Origin: Hymenobacter caeli
GTDB taxonomy: Bacteria > Bacteroidota > Bacteroidia > Cytophagales > Hymenobacteraceae
Direction of reading: 5' to 3'
NCBI RefSeq assembly: GCF_013294115.1
Contig: NZ_JABSNP010000016.1
Coordinates: 60,675 to 124,674 of the forward strand
DNA: 64,000 nt
The notes beneath the pieces are model-generated. The model did no database searches. It saw only the letters and a list, made by a program, of their open reading frames with translations, and was not told where the DNA came from. Position 1 is the first letter of the stretch. Every line of letters starts with the position of its first letter. This document shows positions 23,630 to 33,652 of the stretch, piece by piece. The translations under genes and the position numbers were made by a program.

Positions 23630-25906
23630 ATGCATACCCTCAACGAGTTGAAGGACCGCTTGCTGCCCGACCTCAAGGAAATAGCCGAGCAGCTGAGCGT
23701 TGGTAACTTTAAGCGGCTCAGCAAGCAGGATTTGATTTACAAGATTCTGGACCAGCAGGCCCTGCAACCGGGCCCCGACGGCCCCGCAGATGCCCTCGAA
23801 GCGGCCCCGGCCGCCCGGCCCGTCCGCGCTCCCCGGGCCGTGGCCGCCCTGGCCTCGGCCGCCGCCGAGCCCGGCGCCCGGCCGGCCCGCGCCAGCCGTC
23901 GCCCTGCGGCCGTGGCCGAGCAGCCGTTTTCGGACGTGGCTTCGCCCACCGAAACCCCCGCGCCCGCGCCCGCGCCAGCTGCGCCTGCCGAAGCCGTGGA
24001 AGCCGCCGCGCCGGTACCCGCGGCCCCGCTGGCGGCCGCTGCCGCTGAAGTGCCGGTAACCGAAGCCGCCGAAACAGTGGCCACGGACTCCGCTGCCAGC
24101 GCCGCAACGGCCAGCGCTGCAACGGCCGGTGCCGAAGCCCCGGCGGAGCGGCCCCGCCGCGAGCGGGTGGGCCGCAACGGCCGCCCCATCAGCGAGAACC
24201 GGGCGGCGGAGCAGGCCGCCCAGGCCATCCGCGACCAGGCCCGCGCCGCCCGTGAAGCCGTGGAAAGCAGCGAGGGCGACGCCGTGGGCCTGCCCGCCGC
24301 GGCCGAAACGGCCGCCACCGATGCCAACGCCCGCTACAACGGGGCCCCGGCCCGCGACAACGGCCGGCGCGACTACGGGGCCGACGACTACGCCAACCGC
24401 CGCCCTGACCGCGACCAGCCGCGGGCGTTCCGGCAAGACCAAGCCCGCACCGGCCAGGACCAGCCCCGCGAGTACCGCAATGACCAACCCCGCGAGTACC
24501 GCAACGGCAACGGGCAGGACCAGCCGCGCAACGACCAGCCCCGTAGCGGCCAGGACCAGCCGCGCAACGGCCAGGACCAGCCGCGCAACGACCAACCCCG
24601 CCTGACCCGCGAAGAGCGCCAGGCCCAGCGCGACCAGCAGCGGCAGCAGCGCCGCGACGAGCAGCGCGCTAACGGCCAAAACCCCGACCAGCCCCAGAAC
24701 CCGCAAAACCAAGGCCAGCCGCAAAACCAAGGCCAGCCGCAAAACCAGAACCAGCAAAACCAGAACCAGCGCCCGGCCCGCCAGGAAATCGACCTCGTAG
24801 TGCCCGGCAACGGCACGTTCGAGCTGATGCCCGACGGCGGCTACGGCTTTCTGCGCTCGCCTTTTTACAATTACCTGGCCTCGCCCGACGACATTTACGT
24901 GTCGCCGCAGCAGGTGAAGCAGTTTGCCCTGAAGCCCGGCGACACGGTGGTGGCCACCATCCGGCCGCCGCGCGAGGGCGAGAAATACTTCGCCCTGGTG
25001 GGCATCGAGAGCATGAACGGCCGCTCCGTGGAGGAAGTCCGCGACCGGGTGCCGTTCAGCCACCTCACGCCGCTGTTTGCCGACGAGCGGATGCAGCTCA
25101 GCACCAAGCCCAGCCAGATTAGCACCCGCGTGCTCGACATGTTTGCCCCGATTGGCAAGGGCCAGCGGGGCCTCATCGTGGCCCAGCCCAAAACGGGCAA
25201 GACGGTGCTGCTCCAGGAAATCGCCAACGCCATTTCGGAGAACCACCCCGAGGTGTATTTGATGATCCTGCTCATCGACGAGCGGCCGGAGGAAGTGACC
25301 GACATGGCCCGCACCGTGAAGGCCGAAGTGCTCAGCTCGACCTTCGACGAGACGGCCGACCGCCACGTGAAAATCGCCGAAATGGCCCTCGACAAGGCCC
25401 GCCGCCTCGTGGAGTGCGGCCACGACGTGGTGATTCTGCTCGACTCCATCACCCGCCTGGCGCGCGCCTACAACACGGTGCAGCCCAGCAGCTCGCGCAT
25501 CCTTTCGGGCGGCATCGACGCCGGGGCCCTGCAAAAGCCCAAGCGCTTCTTCGGCGCGGCCCGCAACGTGGAGGGCGGCGGCTCGCTCACCATCATCGCT
25601 ACGGCCCTGATTGAGACGGGCTCGAAAATGGACGAGGTAATTTTCGAGGAATTCAAGGGCACCGGCAACATGGAATTGCAGCTCGACCGCAAGCTGGCCA
25701 ACAAGCGCGTGTTCCCGGCCATCGACATTCCGGCCTCCGGCACCCGCCGCGAAGACCTGCTGATGAGCAAAGAGGAGCTGGGCCGCGTGTGGGTGCTGCG
25801 CCGCTTCATGACCGACATGAGCGCCACTGAGGCAATGGAATTCTTGAAAGACCGCATCAAAGGCACCAAGGATAACAACGAGTTCCTGCTGTCGATGAAC
25901 GGCTAA
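23630..25906 (+). CDS. rho: Transcription termination factor Rho with long disordered insert
   Basis: A 758-residue Rho, about 340 longer than E. coli Rho. Order: Rho N domain (about 1-45, [22 protein letters not shown]), a long disordered region (about 48-383) that is first Ala/Pro/Glu-rich and then Arg/Gln/Asn/Asp/Gly-rich with repeats like [12 protein letters not shown], the RNA-binding cold-shock fold ([15 protein letters not shown]), and the RecA-like ATPase with Walker A QPKTGKT near residue 520, [14 protein letters not shown], and [13 protein letters not shown]. Such inserts are known in Bacteroidetes Rho, where one drives phase separation. It is divergent from serS. Confidence 0.96.
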   Translation: MHTLNELKDRLLPDLKEIAEQLSVGNFKRLSKQDLIYKILDQQALQPGPDGPADALEAAPAARPVRAPRAVAALASAAAEPGARPARASRRPAAVAEQPFSDVASPTETPAPAPAPAAPAEAVEAAAPVPAAPLAAAAAEVPVTEAAETVATDSAASAATASAATAGAEAPAERPRRERVGRNGRPISENRAAEQAAQAIRDQARAAREAVESSEGDAVGLPAAAETAATDANARYNGAPARDNGRRDYGADDYANRRPDRDQPRAFRQDQARTGQDQPREYRNDQPREYRNGNGQDQPRNDQPRSGQDQPRNGQDQPRNDQPRLTREERQAQRDQQRQQRRDEQRANGQNPDQPQNPQNQGQPQNQGQPQNQNQQNQNQRPARQEIDLVVPGNGTFELMPDGGYGFLRSPFYNYLASPDDIYVSPQQVKQFALKPGDTVVATIRPPREGEKYFALVGIESMNGRSVEEVRDRVPFSHLTPLFADERMQLSTKPSQISTRVLDMFAPIGKGQRGLIVAQPKTGKTVLLQEIANAISENHPEVYLMILLIDERPEEVTDMARTVKAEVLSSTFDETADRHVKIAEMALDKARRLVECGHDVVILLDSITRLARAYNTVQPSSSRILSGGIDAGALQKPKRFFGAARNVEGGGSLTIIATALIETGSKMDEVIFEEFKGTGNMELQLDRKLANKRVFPAIDIPASGTRREDLLMSKEELGRVWVLRRFMTDMSATEAMEFLKDRIKGTKDNNEFLLSMNG

Positions 25907-25916
25907 GCGGCATTTA

Positions 25917-25953
25917 TTAGCTGTTAGCTTTTAGCGGCTGACTATTAGCTTTT
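25917..25953. repeat. TTAGCTGTTAGCTTTTAGC repeat
   Basis: A short tract of TTAGC words directly after rho, from the same family as the elements near 19022, 48264 and 52685. Confidence 0.55.
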
Positions 25954-26031
25954 GCGCTGATTCATGGTGTTTTGCCGACTGGTACTGCACGTTTGTTTTC
26001 AGCTCCCGGTTTAAGCCGTGCCTCAGCCAGT

Positions 26032-26066
26032 AAAAAACGCCAAACCGGCCGGTTTGGCGTTTTTTA
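26032..26066. terminator. Bidirectional terminator after rho
   Basis: AAAAAACGCCAAACCGG and CCGGTTTGGCGTTTTTT are perfect 17-nt complements between convergent genes. Confidence 0.88.
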
Positions 26067-26109
26067 TTGGGTCATAATCTCCAAAAGTGCGTTTGCTGGG
26101 CGCGGCCGG

Positions 26110-27549
26110 CTACCAGCCGGTGCGGTAGTCGCGCTTCACGAAGCGGTTGGCCTCGTCGAAGTTCGTGACCCGCAGCTGCTGCGGGTCCCAGAGCAGCTCG
26201 ATGCCGCGGCCGGGGTAGTCCACGCCGGGGCCCGTGGCCCGGGGGCGCTGGATGTCGTAGCCGCGAATGGCGAGGTTGGCCATCAGCAGCGCCTCGGTGA
26301 GGGGCCCGGCCAGCTCGAACGGCGAGCTGACCTCCTTCTTGCCGTAGCCGGCCAGGCAGGCCTCCACCCACTGGGCGTAGTGGCCGTCGGCCCCGCCCGG
26401 CACGCGGGCCAGCGTTTGCTTCACCTGCACCTCCTGGGTGCGGGCGGTGGGCAGCAGGCGCGGCTCGGCCGAGTAGGTGCTGGCCATCATCTTGCCCTTG
26501 CTGCCCACGAAAAGGATGCCGTTGCCGCCGTCGCCAAACTTTTCGGTGGGGCCCAGCTCGGCGGGGCGCTCGGGCTGGATGCCGCCGTCCATCCAGTGCA
26601 CCGTCACGGGGTGCTTGGTTTTGTTGGTTTGCGGGAAAGTGAGCGTGGCGTGGCTCGACGGCGGGCAGCTGTCGGGGAAGTAGCCGCGCTTAAATTCGTC
26701 GACGTACACGCTGCCCACGCTGGCCTGCACCGCCGTGGCGTAGCCCAGGTTCAGCACCCGGAACGGCGCTTCGAGCAGGTGGCAGCCCATGTCGCCGAGG
26801 GCCCCGGTGCCGTAGTCCCACCACCCGCGCCAGTTAAAGGGCACCAGCTTGTCCACGTAGGGCCGGGCGGGGGCCGTGCCCAGCCACAGGTCCCAGTCCA
26901 GCGCGGTGGGCACGGGGGCCGGGGTGGTGGGCCAGGCAATGCCCTGGGGCCACACGGGCCGGTCGGTCCAGCAGTACACGGTGTGCACCTCGCCGATGAG
27001 CTTGGCGTCGTACCATTCGCGCAGCTGCCGCACGCCGTCGTTGGAAGCCCCCTGGTTGCCCATCTGGGTCACCACTTGGTAGCGCTTGGCCGCCTCGGTG
27101 AGGGCGCGGGCCTCGTGGATGTCGTGGGTGAGCGGCTTTTGCACGTACACGTGCTTGCCCAGCTGCATGGCCGCCAGCGTGATGATGGCGTGGTTGTGGT
27201 CGGGGGTAGACACCGACACGGCGTCGATGTTTTTGGCTTCTTTGTCGAACAGCTTGCGCCAGTCTTTGTAATACGTGGCCTGCGGAAATGCCTGCACCGA
27301 GCGGGCCGCGCGGCGCTCGTCCACGTCGCACAGGTAGCCGATGCGCACCTTGCCGGTTTTGGCAAACGCGGCGATGTCGCTCTCGCCCTTGCCGCCCGCC
27401 CCCACGCCGGCCACCACCAGCTGGTCGCTGGGGGCGGTGTAGCCCCGGCCGCCCAGCACGAAGCGCGGCACAATGAAGAACGTAGCCGCCGCAGCGGCCC
27501 CTTGCTTGAGGAATGTGCGCCGCGTCGGCGCGTCGGGAAGCTGGCTCAT
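26110..27549 (-). CDS. Tat-exported Gfo/Idh/MocA oxidoreductase
   Basis: A 479-residue protein with a twin-arginine signal (TRRTFLKQGAAAAATFFIV), an N-terminal Rossmann fold (LVVAGVGAGGKGESDI, CDVDERRA) and the family motif YVQKPLTHDIHEA. The C-terminal domain has WWDYGTGALGDMGCHLLE, typical of Bacteroidetes sugar-type oxidoreductases. It uses NAD(P) on a sugar or inositol-like substrate in the periplasm. The start was set before the RR motif. No sugar-uptake genes are adjacent. Confidence 0.93.
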   Translation of the reverse strand: MSQLPDAPTRRTFLKQGAAAAATFFIVPRFVLGGRGYTAPSDQLVVAGVGAGGKGESDIAAFAKTGKVRIGYLCDVDERRAARSVQAFPQATYYKDWRKLFDKEAKNIDAVSVSTPDHNHAIITLAAMQLGKHVYVQKPLTHDIHEARALTEAAKRYQVVTQMGNQGASNDGVRQLREWYDAKLIGEVHTVYCWTDRPVWPQGIAWPTTPAPVPTALDWDLWLGTAPARPYVDKLVPFNWRGWWDYGTGALGDMGCHLLEAPFRVLNLGYATAVQASVGSVYVDEFKRGYFPDSCPPSSHATLTFPQTNKTKHPVTVHWMDGGIQPERPAELGPTEKFGDGGNGILFVGSKGKMMASTYSAEPRLLPTARTQEVQVKQTLARVPGGADGHYAQWVEACLAGYGKKEVSSPFELAGPLTEALLMANLAIRGYDIQRPRATGPGVDYPGRGIELLWDPQQLRVTNFDEANRFVKRDYRTGW

Positions 27550-27739
27550 GGGCGACCAAAGTTGGGTGGGAAACGGGCCGCCGGCCGGGCGCCGAGCGGG
27601 GGCAGAGCGAGGGAAGCGCGGCAACACAAAAGCGCTGCCAAATGCCGTGCGAAGCTAGGCGGGAAAGCCGAATAAACTCTGGGCCGGCCCGCGCAGCTCA
27701 GCGCCCCCGGGCATAGCTCGCCCCGCGCCCCGTGGGCGC

Positions 27740-28618
27740 TCAGAAATGCCGCCAGAGCAGCATGGCCACGAAGGCCGCGCTCAGGCACAGCGACGACACC
27801 TGGTTCATGCGCATCGTCCAGCGGAAGTTGGCCAGGGCCGCGTCGTGCCAGGCCAGCCAGGCCCAGCGCCCGAACAAGGCCACCACGGGGCCCGTGGCGG
27901 CCAGAAAAATGAGGGTGTTGCGCGGTTCGCCGCGCAGCCAGTAGGCCAGCGCCAGGGCCCCGGCCCCCGCCAGCAGGCCCACCGCCGCAAACACGAACGT
28001 GCCCCGGATGCCCAGCCGCAGGCTCAGGGTGCGGTCGCCGCGGCGGCCGTCTTCGGCGTGCTGGTACACTTGGGTAAGTGGGTAGGAGCCGCACAAAAAC
28101 AGGGTGCTGACCAGGGCCAGCAGCAGGTTGGTTTTCTCAAAGAGCAGTGCCGGCCCGGCCCCCGCGCCCACCTGCGCCATCAAAAATGTGAAGGCACCCT
28201 GGAATACTACCACCACGGCTGTACTCAGCAGCGGGTACTTTTTCAGGCGGATGCCCTCGTAGCTGTAGGCCTTGGAAACCAATAAATAAACCACCACCAG
28301 CCCCGCGAAGGCCCCCGAGAGCAGCGCAGCCCCGGCCACGGCCAGCGCGTCGAAGAGCCACACCAGGTGCAGCAGCGCGGGCGTGACGGGGGGCGGCGCT
28401 TCCAGCCCGCCGATGCTGCCCTCGTCCCGGTCGTAGTAGGAATTGTAGCCGTTAGAGGCCGGGTAGGCCAGCAGGTGCAGCACCGCGAACACGCCCAGGG
28501 CCCGCCCGCCGCTCCAGGGCCCGCGCAAGGCGCTCAGCCCGAACCAGAACACGGGCATCAGGTAGAGCGAAAACGGGATGCGCAGCAGCGGCAGCGCCTT
28601 TCTGTATTCAGTTAACAT
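27740..28618 (-). CDS. UbiA family prenyltransferase
   Basis: A 292-residue membrane protein with about 8-9 helices. Both metal/diphosphate motifs are present: NGYNSYYDRDEGS (the NxxxDxxxD type, about 57-69) and YQHAEDGRRGDRT. The superfamily moves a prenyl chain to an aromatic or lipid acceptor. It lies next to a methyltransferase and near a geranylgeranyl reductase-like flavoprotein, on the same strand, suggesting a shared route to a prenylated compound. The acceptor is unknown; the usual menaquinone genes are absent here. Confidence 0.9.
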   Translation of the reverse strand: MLTEYRKALPLLRIPFSLYLMPVFWFGLSALRGPWSGGRALGVFAVLHLLAYPASNGYNSYYDRDEGSIGGLEAPPPVTPALLHLVWLFDALAVAGAALLSGAFAGLVVVYLLVSKAYSYEGIRLKKYPLLSTAVVVVFQGAFTFLMAQVGAGAGPALLFEKTNLLLALVSTLFLCGSYPLTQVYQHAEDGRRGDRTLSLRLGIRGTFVFAAVGLLAGAGALALAYWLRGEPRNTLIFLAATGPVVALFGRWAWLAWHDAALANFRWTMRMNQVSSLCLSAAFVAMLLWRHF

Positions 28619-28756
28619 TTAACAAATATCATTCATCAGGCGCGGCGCGGGTGAAGGTGGCAAGAACAACAAAAGTGCGCCGGAAGAACGCGCCGGCCCC
28701 GCCCCGGGCGGCTCCCGCCCCGGGCGCACCAGCTGTTAAATGATAATTGTTAAATG

Positions 28757-29548
28757 TTAATTGCTCGCCGGCCAGCCCACTAAATACGTGACTTCGGGGC
28801 CCCACCAGTGGCGCTTTTTGCCGGCCTGCCAGGCGTAGCGGCCGGCGGGGTCGGCGCGGGCGGCCAGGGCCAGCAGCTCGGCGGGCGCGTAGAGGCGCAG
28901 CAGCGACACCGTGCCGTCCCAGATGGTGCAGAGCGGGATGACGGGCACCAGGTACGTGAACACCAGCCGGCTGAGGCGAAACGGCCGGAAGAACGGCGTG
29001 AGCAGCAGCTGGGCCACGGGCAGGGCCGTCCAGGCCAGCAGCAGCTCCCACCAGTGCTTGCCCGCCCCCTCGAACACGCCGATGCCGCGGCCGGCCCGCA
29101 CGGCATCGCGCAGCAAGGCCTCGGCCGCAGCGGGCGGAAAGTGGTGGAAGGCCGAAAAAATGACTCGTAGCCCCGGCAGGTGCTCCGGCACGGCCAGCGC
29201 GTCCACGGGCCCCGGCTCGGCGCGGATGGCCCCGGCGGTGCGGGCGGCCACGTCGGCCCAGGCGGCGGGCTGGGGGTAGAGGTCGGTGAGGACAACGGTG
29301 GCCTCGGGCAGGCCGGCGGCGCACAGGGCCCGCCACACGGTTTCGGTGCCGCCGCCGGCCCCGGCCCCCAGCTCCAGCAGCTGGGTTTGGCCGGTGCGGC
29401 GCAGGCCCTCGGCCAGCAGCGGCACGATGGGCCGGTAGGTGCCCAGCGCCGAAATCATGAACCGCAGGTAGTCCATCATCCCGGCCCGGACGACGGCCGG
29501 AAACCAGGGCAGGTCTTCAAATTCGAACAGGCGGAGGCGGAGCTTCAA
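28757..29548 (-). CDS. Class I SAM-dependent methyltransferase
   Basis: A 263-residue protein with SAM-binding motif I LLELGAGAGGGTETVW, the acidic VVLTDLYPQ and the later VIFSAFHHFPP. Two or three hydrophobic stretches near the C-terminus (LLLAWTALPVAQLLLTPF, LVFTYLVPVIPL) suggest membrane association, as for lipid or quinone methylation. I chose TTG 29548 (xKLRLRLFEFEDLPWF) because it avoids an overlap of 73 bp with the upstream gene; ATG 29641 is the alternative. Confidence 0.8.
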   Translation of the reverse strand: MKLRLRLFEFEDLPWFPAVVRAGMMDYLRFMISALGTYRPIVPLLAEGLRRTGQTQLLELGAGAGGGTETVWRALCAAGLPEATVVLTDLYPQPAAWADVAARTAGAIRAEPGPVDALAVPEHLPGLRVIFSAFHHFPPAAAEALLRDAVRAGRGIGVFEGAGKHWWELLLAWTALPVAQLLLTPFFRPFRLSRLVFTYLVPVIPLCTIWDGTVSLLRLYAPAELLALAARADPAGRYAWQAGKKRHWWGPEVTYLVGWPASN

Positions 29549-29568
29549 ACTGCGAAGGAAAAGGCTAC

Positions 29569-30102
29569 TTATTTGGTAGAGTGGGGCAAAAACAGTGCGG
29601 TGGCTAATCTGCGGGAAGCTAGTCCGGTGGCCAGCAGCCAAGGCAAGCTGAACAGCAAATAAATTATAAGCTGGTGCCCGACCATCGAAAGGCTAAACCG
29701 ATTGTAAGCAACGGGCCAGGGCACCAGCGCCATCAAAACCAGTGGTATTTCATAGGCAAGCAACGATTTATAAACCAGTTCGTTGGGTGTAAGTGCCTTG
29801 CAACTGATCGAAAACAAGTAATAGTGCCGAATCAAACCACAGACCGCTGCGGAAGCCAGGCCGAGTAGCAAAAGGATAACGGCAGTCTCCAGTTGATCGC
29901 AGGCGAGTGAAGTAATAGCATCCGCATGATTATTAGCGTAATATGCTGATGCTGTGATAAGGGATTTCTTTTTTACGCAATCAATAAAAGCAAAGGGCAT
30001 TACTGCACTTGCCCAAATAAGCAGCCCCACCCATAAATGCCAGCGGTAATGGTGCCACACCAATTGTGAGAGCCGGGGCGGGGAAATGGCGTGGGCAGGC
30101 AT
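29569..30102 (-). CDS. Four-helix membrane protein of unknown family
   Basis: A 177-residue protein with hydrophobic segments near 22-40, 72-92, 112-130 and 142-160 (for example WVGLLIWASAVMPFAF and AVILLLLGLASAAVCGLI). I do not recognise it. It lies between the methyltransferase and the flavoprotein on the same strand, but the GC content is lower than in both, so it may be an insert rather than part of the pathway. Confidence 0.7.
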   Translation of the reverse strand: MPAHAISPPRLSQLVWHHYRWHLWVGLLIWASAVMPFAFIDCVKKKSLITASAYYANNHADAITSLACDQLETAVILLLLGLASAAVCGLIRHYYLFSISCKALTPNELVYKSLLAYEIPLVLMALVPWPVAYNRFSLSMVGHQLIIYLLFSLPWLLATGLASRRLATALFLPHSTK

Positions 30103-30253
30103 GGAATAGAATGTTCAAAAAAATCGTGGGATGGTTTTGCAAAGCCGGGGCCGTGCCGCGCAGCTTTTATGATGCGCCTCGCTTCGTGTCAACAGCAGTT
30201 GAGTAGCGACCTGGGTTGGTAAATCCGTGCCACTGTTGCGCTACGGCTGCTTT

Positions 30254-31459
30254 TTACCCCACCAGCCGTTGCAGCCAGCGGCGGGCCAGCGGCACCTGGG
30301 CCAGGCGCACGCCGGCGTTCACCAGCCAGGGCTTGTTGCCCAGAAACCGCATGATGCGGTAGCTGCGGGCCAGCTGGGGCCCCAGCCGGGCCTGCACGGC
30401 GCGGGCGTACTGCTGCATAAAACCGGTGCTGAAATCCTGCTGCGCGAAGCAGGCCACGGCCTGGGCGGCGGCCAGGATGCCGCTTTTCACGGCCGTGTCG
30501 ATGCCGTGGCCCTGCAAGGGGTCGATGAGGGAAGCGGCGTCGCCGCACAGCAGCCAGTGGGCCCCCGCCAGGGCGTGGGCTGGCCGGCCGGTGCCCAGCG
30601 GCAGCCCGAAGCCCGCCAAGGGTCCCAGGGCCCGCGCCTGGGCGAAGCGGCCGGCCAGCTGGGGGTGCGTGGCTAGTAGCTCCAGCAAGGTCTTTTTTAG
30701 GTCCACGCCCTGCTTGGCAATGTCGCTGGAGAGCATGCCGAAACCCACGTTGTGCACGCCCGCGCCCACCGGAAACACCCACAGGTAGCCGGCGGGGTAC
30801 TTTTTGAGGAAGAAAAACTCGGTGGTGCGGCCGTCGGCATCGGCCATGCCGGTGTAGTAGGCGCGCACGGCAGCGCAGTGGTGGGCGCGGTCGAGCCGGC
30901 GGTGGGCCAGCTGGCGGGCGGCCACGGAGTGGGCCCCGTCGCAGGCGATGAGCAGGCGGGCGTGCAGCCGGCGGCCGTCGGGGGCTGTCAGAGTAAGGCC
31001 GTCGGGCGCTGGGGCGAGGGTTTTGACGGCGAACCCCTCGCGGATTTCGGTGGCGGTGTGGCGCTTCACCAAAGCCAATAAGGCGGCGTCGAAGTGCAGG
31101 CGCGGGCTGTTGAAGGTGGGCAGGTGCCAGCGCACGGCCAGGCCGCGGCCGTTGGGGGCCACCACGCGGCTGGTGCGGGTTTCGGCCTTGGGGTGCAGGC
31201 CGGCCAGCAGCTCGTCGGCGTAGGCGGGGTCGAGCTGGCGCAGGGCTTTCAGGGCCGGGCCGGGGATGGCGTCGCCGCAGATTTTGTCGCGCGGAAACCG
31301 GGCTTTGTCCACCAGGGCCACCCGCAGGCCGCTGCCGCGCAGGGCCAGGGCGCAGGCCGTGCCCGCCGGCCCGGCCCCCAGCACGACGACATCAAAGGCA
31401 ACGTCGGAAGGCTCGGGCACGGTGGAGGGGGAAGAAACGCCCGAAATTAGCGCCTTCAC
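30254..31459 (-). CDS. Geranylgeranyl reductase family FAD protein
   Basis: A 401-residue flavoprotein. FDVVVLGAGPAGTACALAL (about 22-40) is the FAD-binding Rossmann motif, FPRDKICGDAI the family motif after it, LLIACDGAHSVAARQLA the middle motif and LLCGDAASLIDPLQGHGI the C-terminal FAD contact. Members reduce double bonds of prenyl chains on lipids, quinones or chlorophyll. With UbiA and a methyltransferase on the same strand, a prenyl-quinone or lipid pathway is plausible. It is divergent from the secreted protein at 31516. Confidence 0.9.
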   Translation of the reverse strand: MKALISGVSSPSTVPEPSDVAFDVVVLGAGPAGTACALALRGSGLRVALVDKARFPRDKICGDAIPGPALKALRQLDPAYADELLAGLHPKAETRTSRVVAPNGRGLAVRWHLPTFNSPRLHFDAALLALVKRHTATEIREGFAVKTLAPAPDGLTLTAPDGRRLHARLLIACDGAHSVAARQLAHRRLDRAHHCAAVRAYYTGMADADGRTTEFFFLKKYPAGYLWVFPVGAGVHNVGFGMLSSDIAKQGVDLKKTLLELLATHPQLAGRFAQARALGPLAGFGLPLGTGRPAHALAGAHWLLCGDAASLIDPLQGHGIDTAVKSGILAAAQAVACFAQQDFSTGFMQQYARAVQARLGPQLARSYRIMRFLGNKPWLVNAGVRLAQVPLARRWLQRLVG

Positions 31460-31515
31460 CCCAACTGCACGGGCCCCCCCGTACTTTCGGGCCCGATTTG
31501 TGACAATTCGGAGCC

Positions 31516-33645
31516 ATGCGTTTCTCTTATTTCTGGGCCTGCCTGCTGCTGAGCGCCGGGCTGAGCGCCCCCCACCGCGCCCACGGGCAGGCCGCCCCGC
31601 TGGTGCGCGACGTCGGCCTCGTGCTCGACACCACCCGCTACGCCGCGCCGCAGCAGCAGCTGACCGTGGCCGGCGAGCCGCGGCTCTACTTCTACTACCA
31701 CGCCGACGACCAGGCCGCCGAGGTGCACGCCACGCCCGCGGGCCCGGTGCGGCGCCTGCGCCTGCTGCCCTCGCCCGACTTTAAGGTGCTGGACTCGCTG
31801 GTGCGCGGGGCCGACGGCAGCTACCGGGCCACGGTGCGCTTCCGCAACCTCACGGCCACGCCGTTTGTGCGGCTCGTGTTCGGGGCCACGCCCGACTCGG
31901 CGGGGCGGCCCGAGCGGCAGCAGGCCGTCAGCTTATTGCCGCTCACGCGCAGCAGCCTGGGCCTGCGCGTGGCCAACCCCGAGCTGTTCGTGGGCGAAGA
32001 GAAAATCGTCGACCTCAACACCGACAACCCCGCCAACGTGCGCCTGACCAACACCTGGACGCGCGGGCAGGACATCGACTACAAGGTGACGCTGGAGGGC
32101 ACCGGCCTGCGCCTGCACCTGCTGCCCAACGAGCCGGGGCCCCACACGCTGGTGCTGAGCCTAGTGGCCGAGCGCCCCCGCCTGGGCCCCGACGGCAAGC
32201 TGACGTATCAGTACCCGCCGCTGCGCCAAGACTTTACGGTGAAGGCCAGCCGCCTGCGCTTCCTGAGCGTGGACCACAAGGACATTGCCTTCGACGAGGC
32301 GGGGCGCGTGCAGGGCACGGAGCTGATACTGGATGACGGCCACTCCTTCGACCTGCACCACACCTACCGCCTCGAGGCCCAGCAAGACCCCGGCGGGGCC
32401 CTGGTGGCCGAGCTGTACACGCGCAGCTACCTCACCAACGACCGGGTGCTGTGCCAGCTGCGCGTGTTCAACCCCCACCGCCAAACCGAAGGCTACCTCT
32501 ACATCAAGGACGGCGACGCGGCCCGCTACGTCACCAACTTCGACATCGCGCCCCGGCCCCACGTGGCCGTGGTGAGCGTGCTGCACCGCGGCGGCGACTG
32601 GAGCCAGAACCTGGCCGTGAGCCCCGGCGAAACCGTGGACGTGCGCCTGGAGGGCGAGTCGCTGCTCAAGGGCCGCTTCCGGGTGGAAGACCTGCTGCCG
32701 GTGGCCTCCGACTCGTCGGTGCGCTCAAATAATTCGCTGATTTACCGCGTGCAGGTGCCGCTGGGCGTGGTGCGCCGCCGCCTGGCCATCCTCGAGGGCA
32801 CCGCGCCCACGGGCTTCGTGCTGGCGGTGAAGGAAGTGCAGCGCCCGCACCCGCTCAACTTCGTGAGCGTGAGCTACGGCGAAGGGGCCGTGCCCGTGAC
32901 GCGCCTCAGCGGGCCGGTGCTCTACCAGCACGCCATCCGCGACGTGGTGTTCGCCTTCAACACGGGCGGCATCGACGGGGCCCAGGCGCTCTACGGCAAG
33001 CAGTGCCTGACGGTGGACGTGCGCGTGCTCGATGCCAAAAATAACCTGCTCGACCAGAAAACCATCGACAACCTGGTCGTCTGCCCCGGCGAGCCCTCGC
33101 CCCGCGCCGCCTATTACCAGGACAAGCAGTGCCAGAGCGGGCCCCTGAGCCTCAACGCCCTGCTCGACCACAAAACCTACGACCTCGGCGACTGGTCGCG
33201 CATCATCGTCACCCTGAAGCACAACGCCGGCCAGTACGGCGAGCCCGGCTACAGCCAGGTCATCGACCTGGTGCTGAGCCGCCGCAGTACCTTCGATATT
33301 GACGTGAGCTTCCCGGCGGGCCTGCTCACACGGCAGGAAGGCGTGTCCGGCTACGGCAGCTTCAGCGGCATCAGCATTGCCACGCTGGCCCAGTTCAGCT
33401 TTTATTCGCCCGGCCGCATCAACCACCTGCGCCCCTACAAAATCGGGGCCGGCTTCGTGGCCCTCAACGCGTTCAACCTGGCCCAAAACGCGGCCGACCG
33501 CGACCTGGGCGTGGTGGTGCTGGGCTCGGTGACGCCGCTGCACACGGGGCGGCTCACGTTTCCGCTGTACCTGGGCGGCGGGCGGCTGCTGTCGGCGGGC
33601 AAGTGGTTTTACCTGCTGGGGCCCGGCATCGGGGTGAGCTTGTAG
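31516..33645 (+). CDS. Large secreted protein of unknown function
   Basis: A 709-residue protein with a signal peptide (MRFSYFWACLLLSAGLSA, cleavage near HGQA). Almost all of it is beta-strand-like. The last 110 residues (from about 600) contain alternating hydrophobic strands ending in FYLLGPGIGVSL, like an outer-membrane barrel or a C-terminal sorting-type domain, though I do not see a clear type IX signal. Cys pairs occur near 525 and 545 (VVCPGEPSP, DKQCQSGPL). I do not recognise a family. Confidence 0.75.
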   Translation: MRFSYFWACLLLSAGLSAPHRAHGQAAPLVRDVGLVLDTTRYAAPQQQLTVAGEPRLYFYYHADDQAAEVHATPAGPVRRLRLLPSPDFKVLDSLVRGADGSYRATVRFRNLTATPFVRLVFGATPDSAGRPERQQAVSLLPLTRSSLGLRVANPELFVGEEKIVDLNTDNPANVRLTNTWTRGQDIDYKVTLEGTGLRLHLLPNEPGPHTLVLSLVAERPRLGPDGKLTYQYPPLRQDFTVKASRLRFLSVDHKDIAFDEAGRVQGTELILDDGHSFDLHHTYRLEAQQDPGGALVAELYTRSYLTNDRVLCQLRVFNPHRQTEGYLYIKDGDAARYVTNFDIAPRPHVAVVSVLHRGGDWSQNLAVSPGETVDVRLEGESLLKGRFRVEDLLPVASDSSVRSNNSLIYRVQVPLGVVRRRLAILEGTAPTGFVLAVKEVQRPHPLNFVSVSYGEGAVPVTRLSGPVLYQHAIRDVVFAFNTGGIDGAQALYGKQCLTVDVRVLDAKNNLLDQKTIDNLVVCPGEPSPRAAYYQDKQCQSGPLSLNALLDHKTYDLGDWSRIIVTLKHNAGQYGEPGYSQVIDLVLSRRSTFDIDVSFPAGLLTRQEGVSGYGSFSGISIATLAQFSFYSPGRINHLRPYKIGAGFVALNAFNLAQNAADRDLGVVVLGSVTPLHTGRLTFPLYLGGGRLLSAGKWFYLLGPGIGVSL

Positions 33646-33652
33646 CGGGGCC

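Noticed and set aside
24400..24790. Tandem repeats that could be a CRISPR-like array
   Set aside because: They are short in-frame repeats encoding the DQPR-type disordered part of Rho, without spacers.
30103..30253. Possible tRNA or small gene in the gap before the flavoprotein
   Set aside because: No cloverleaf arms or credible frame could be made out.
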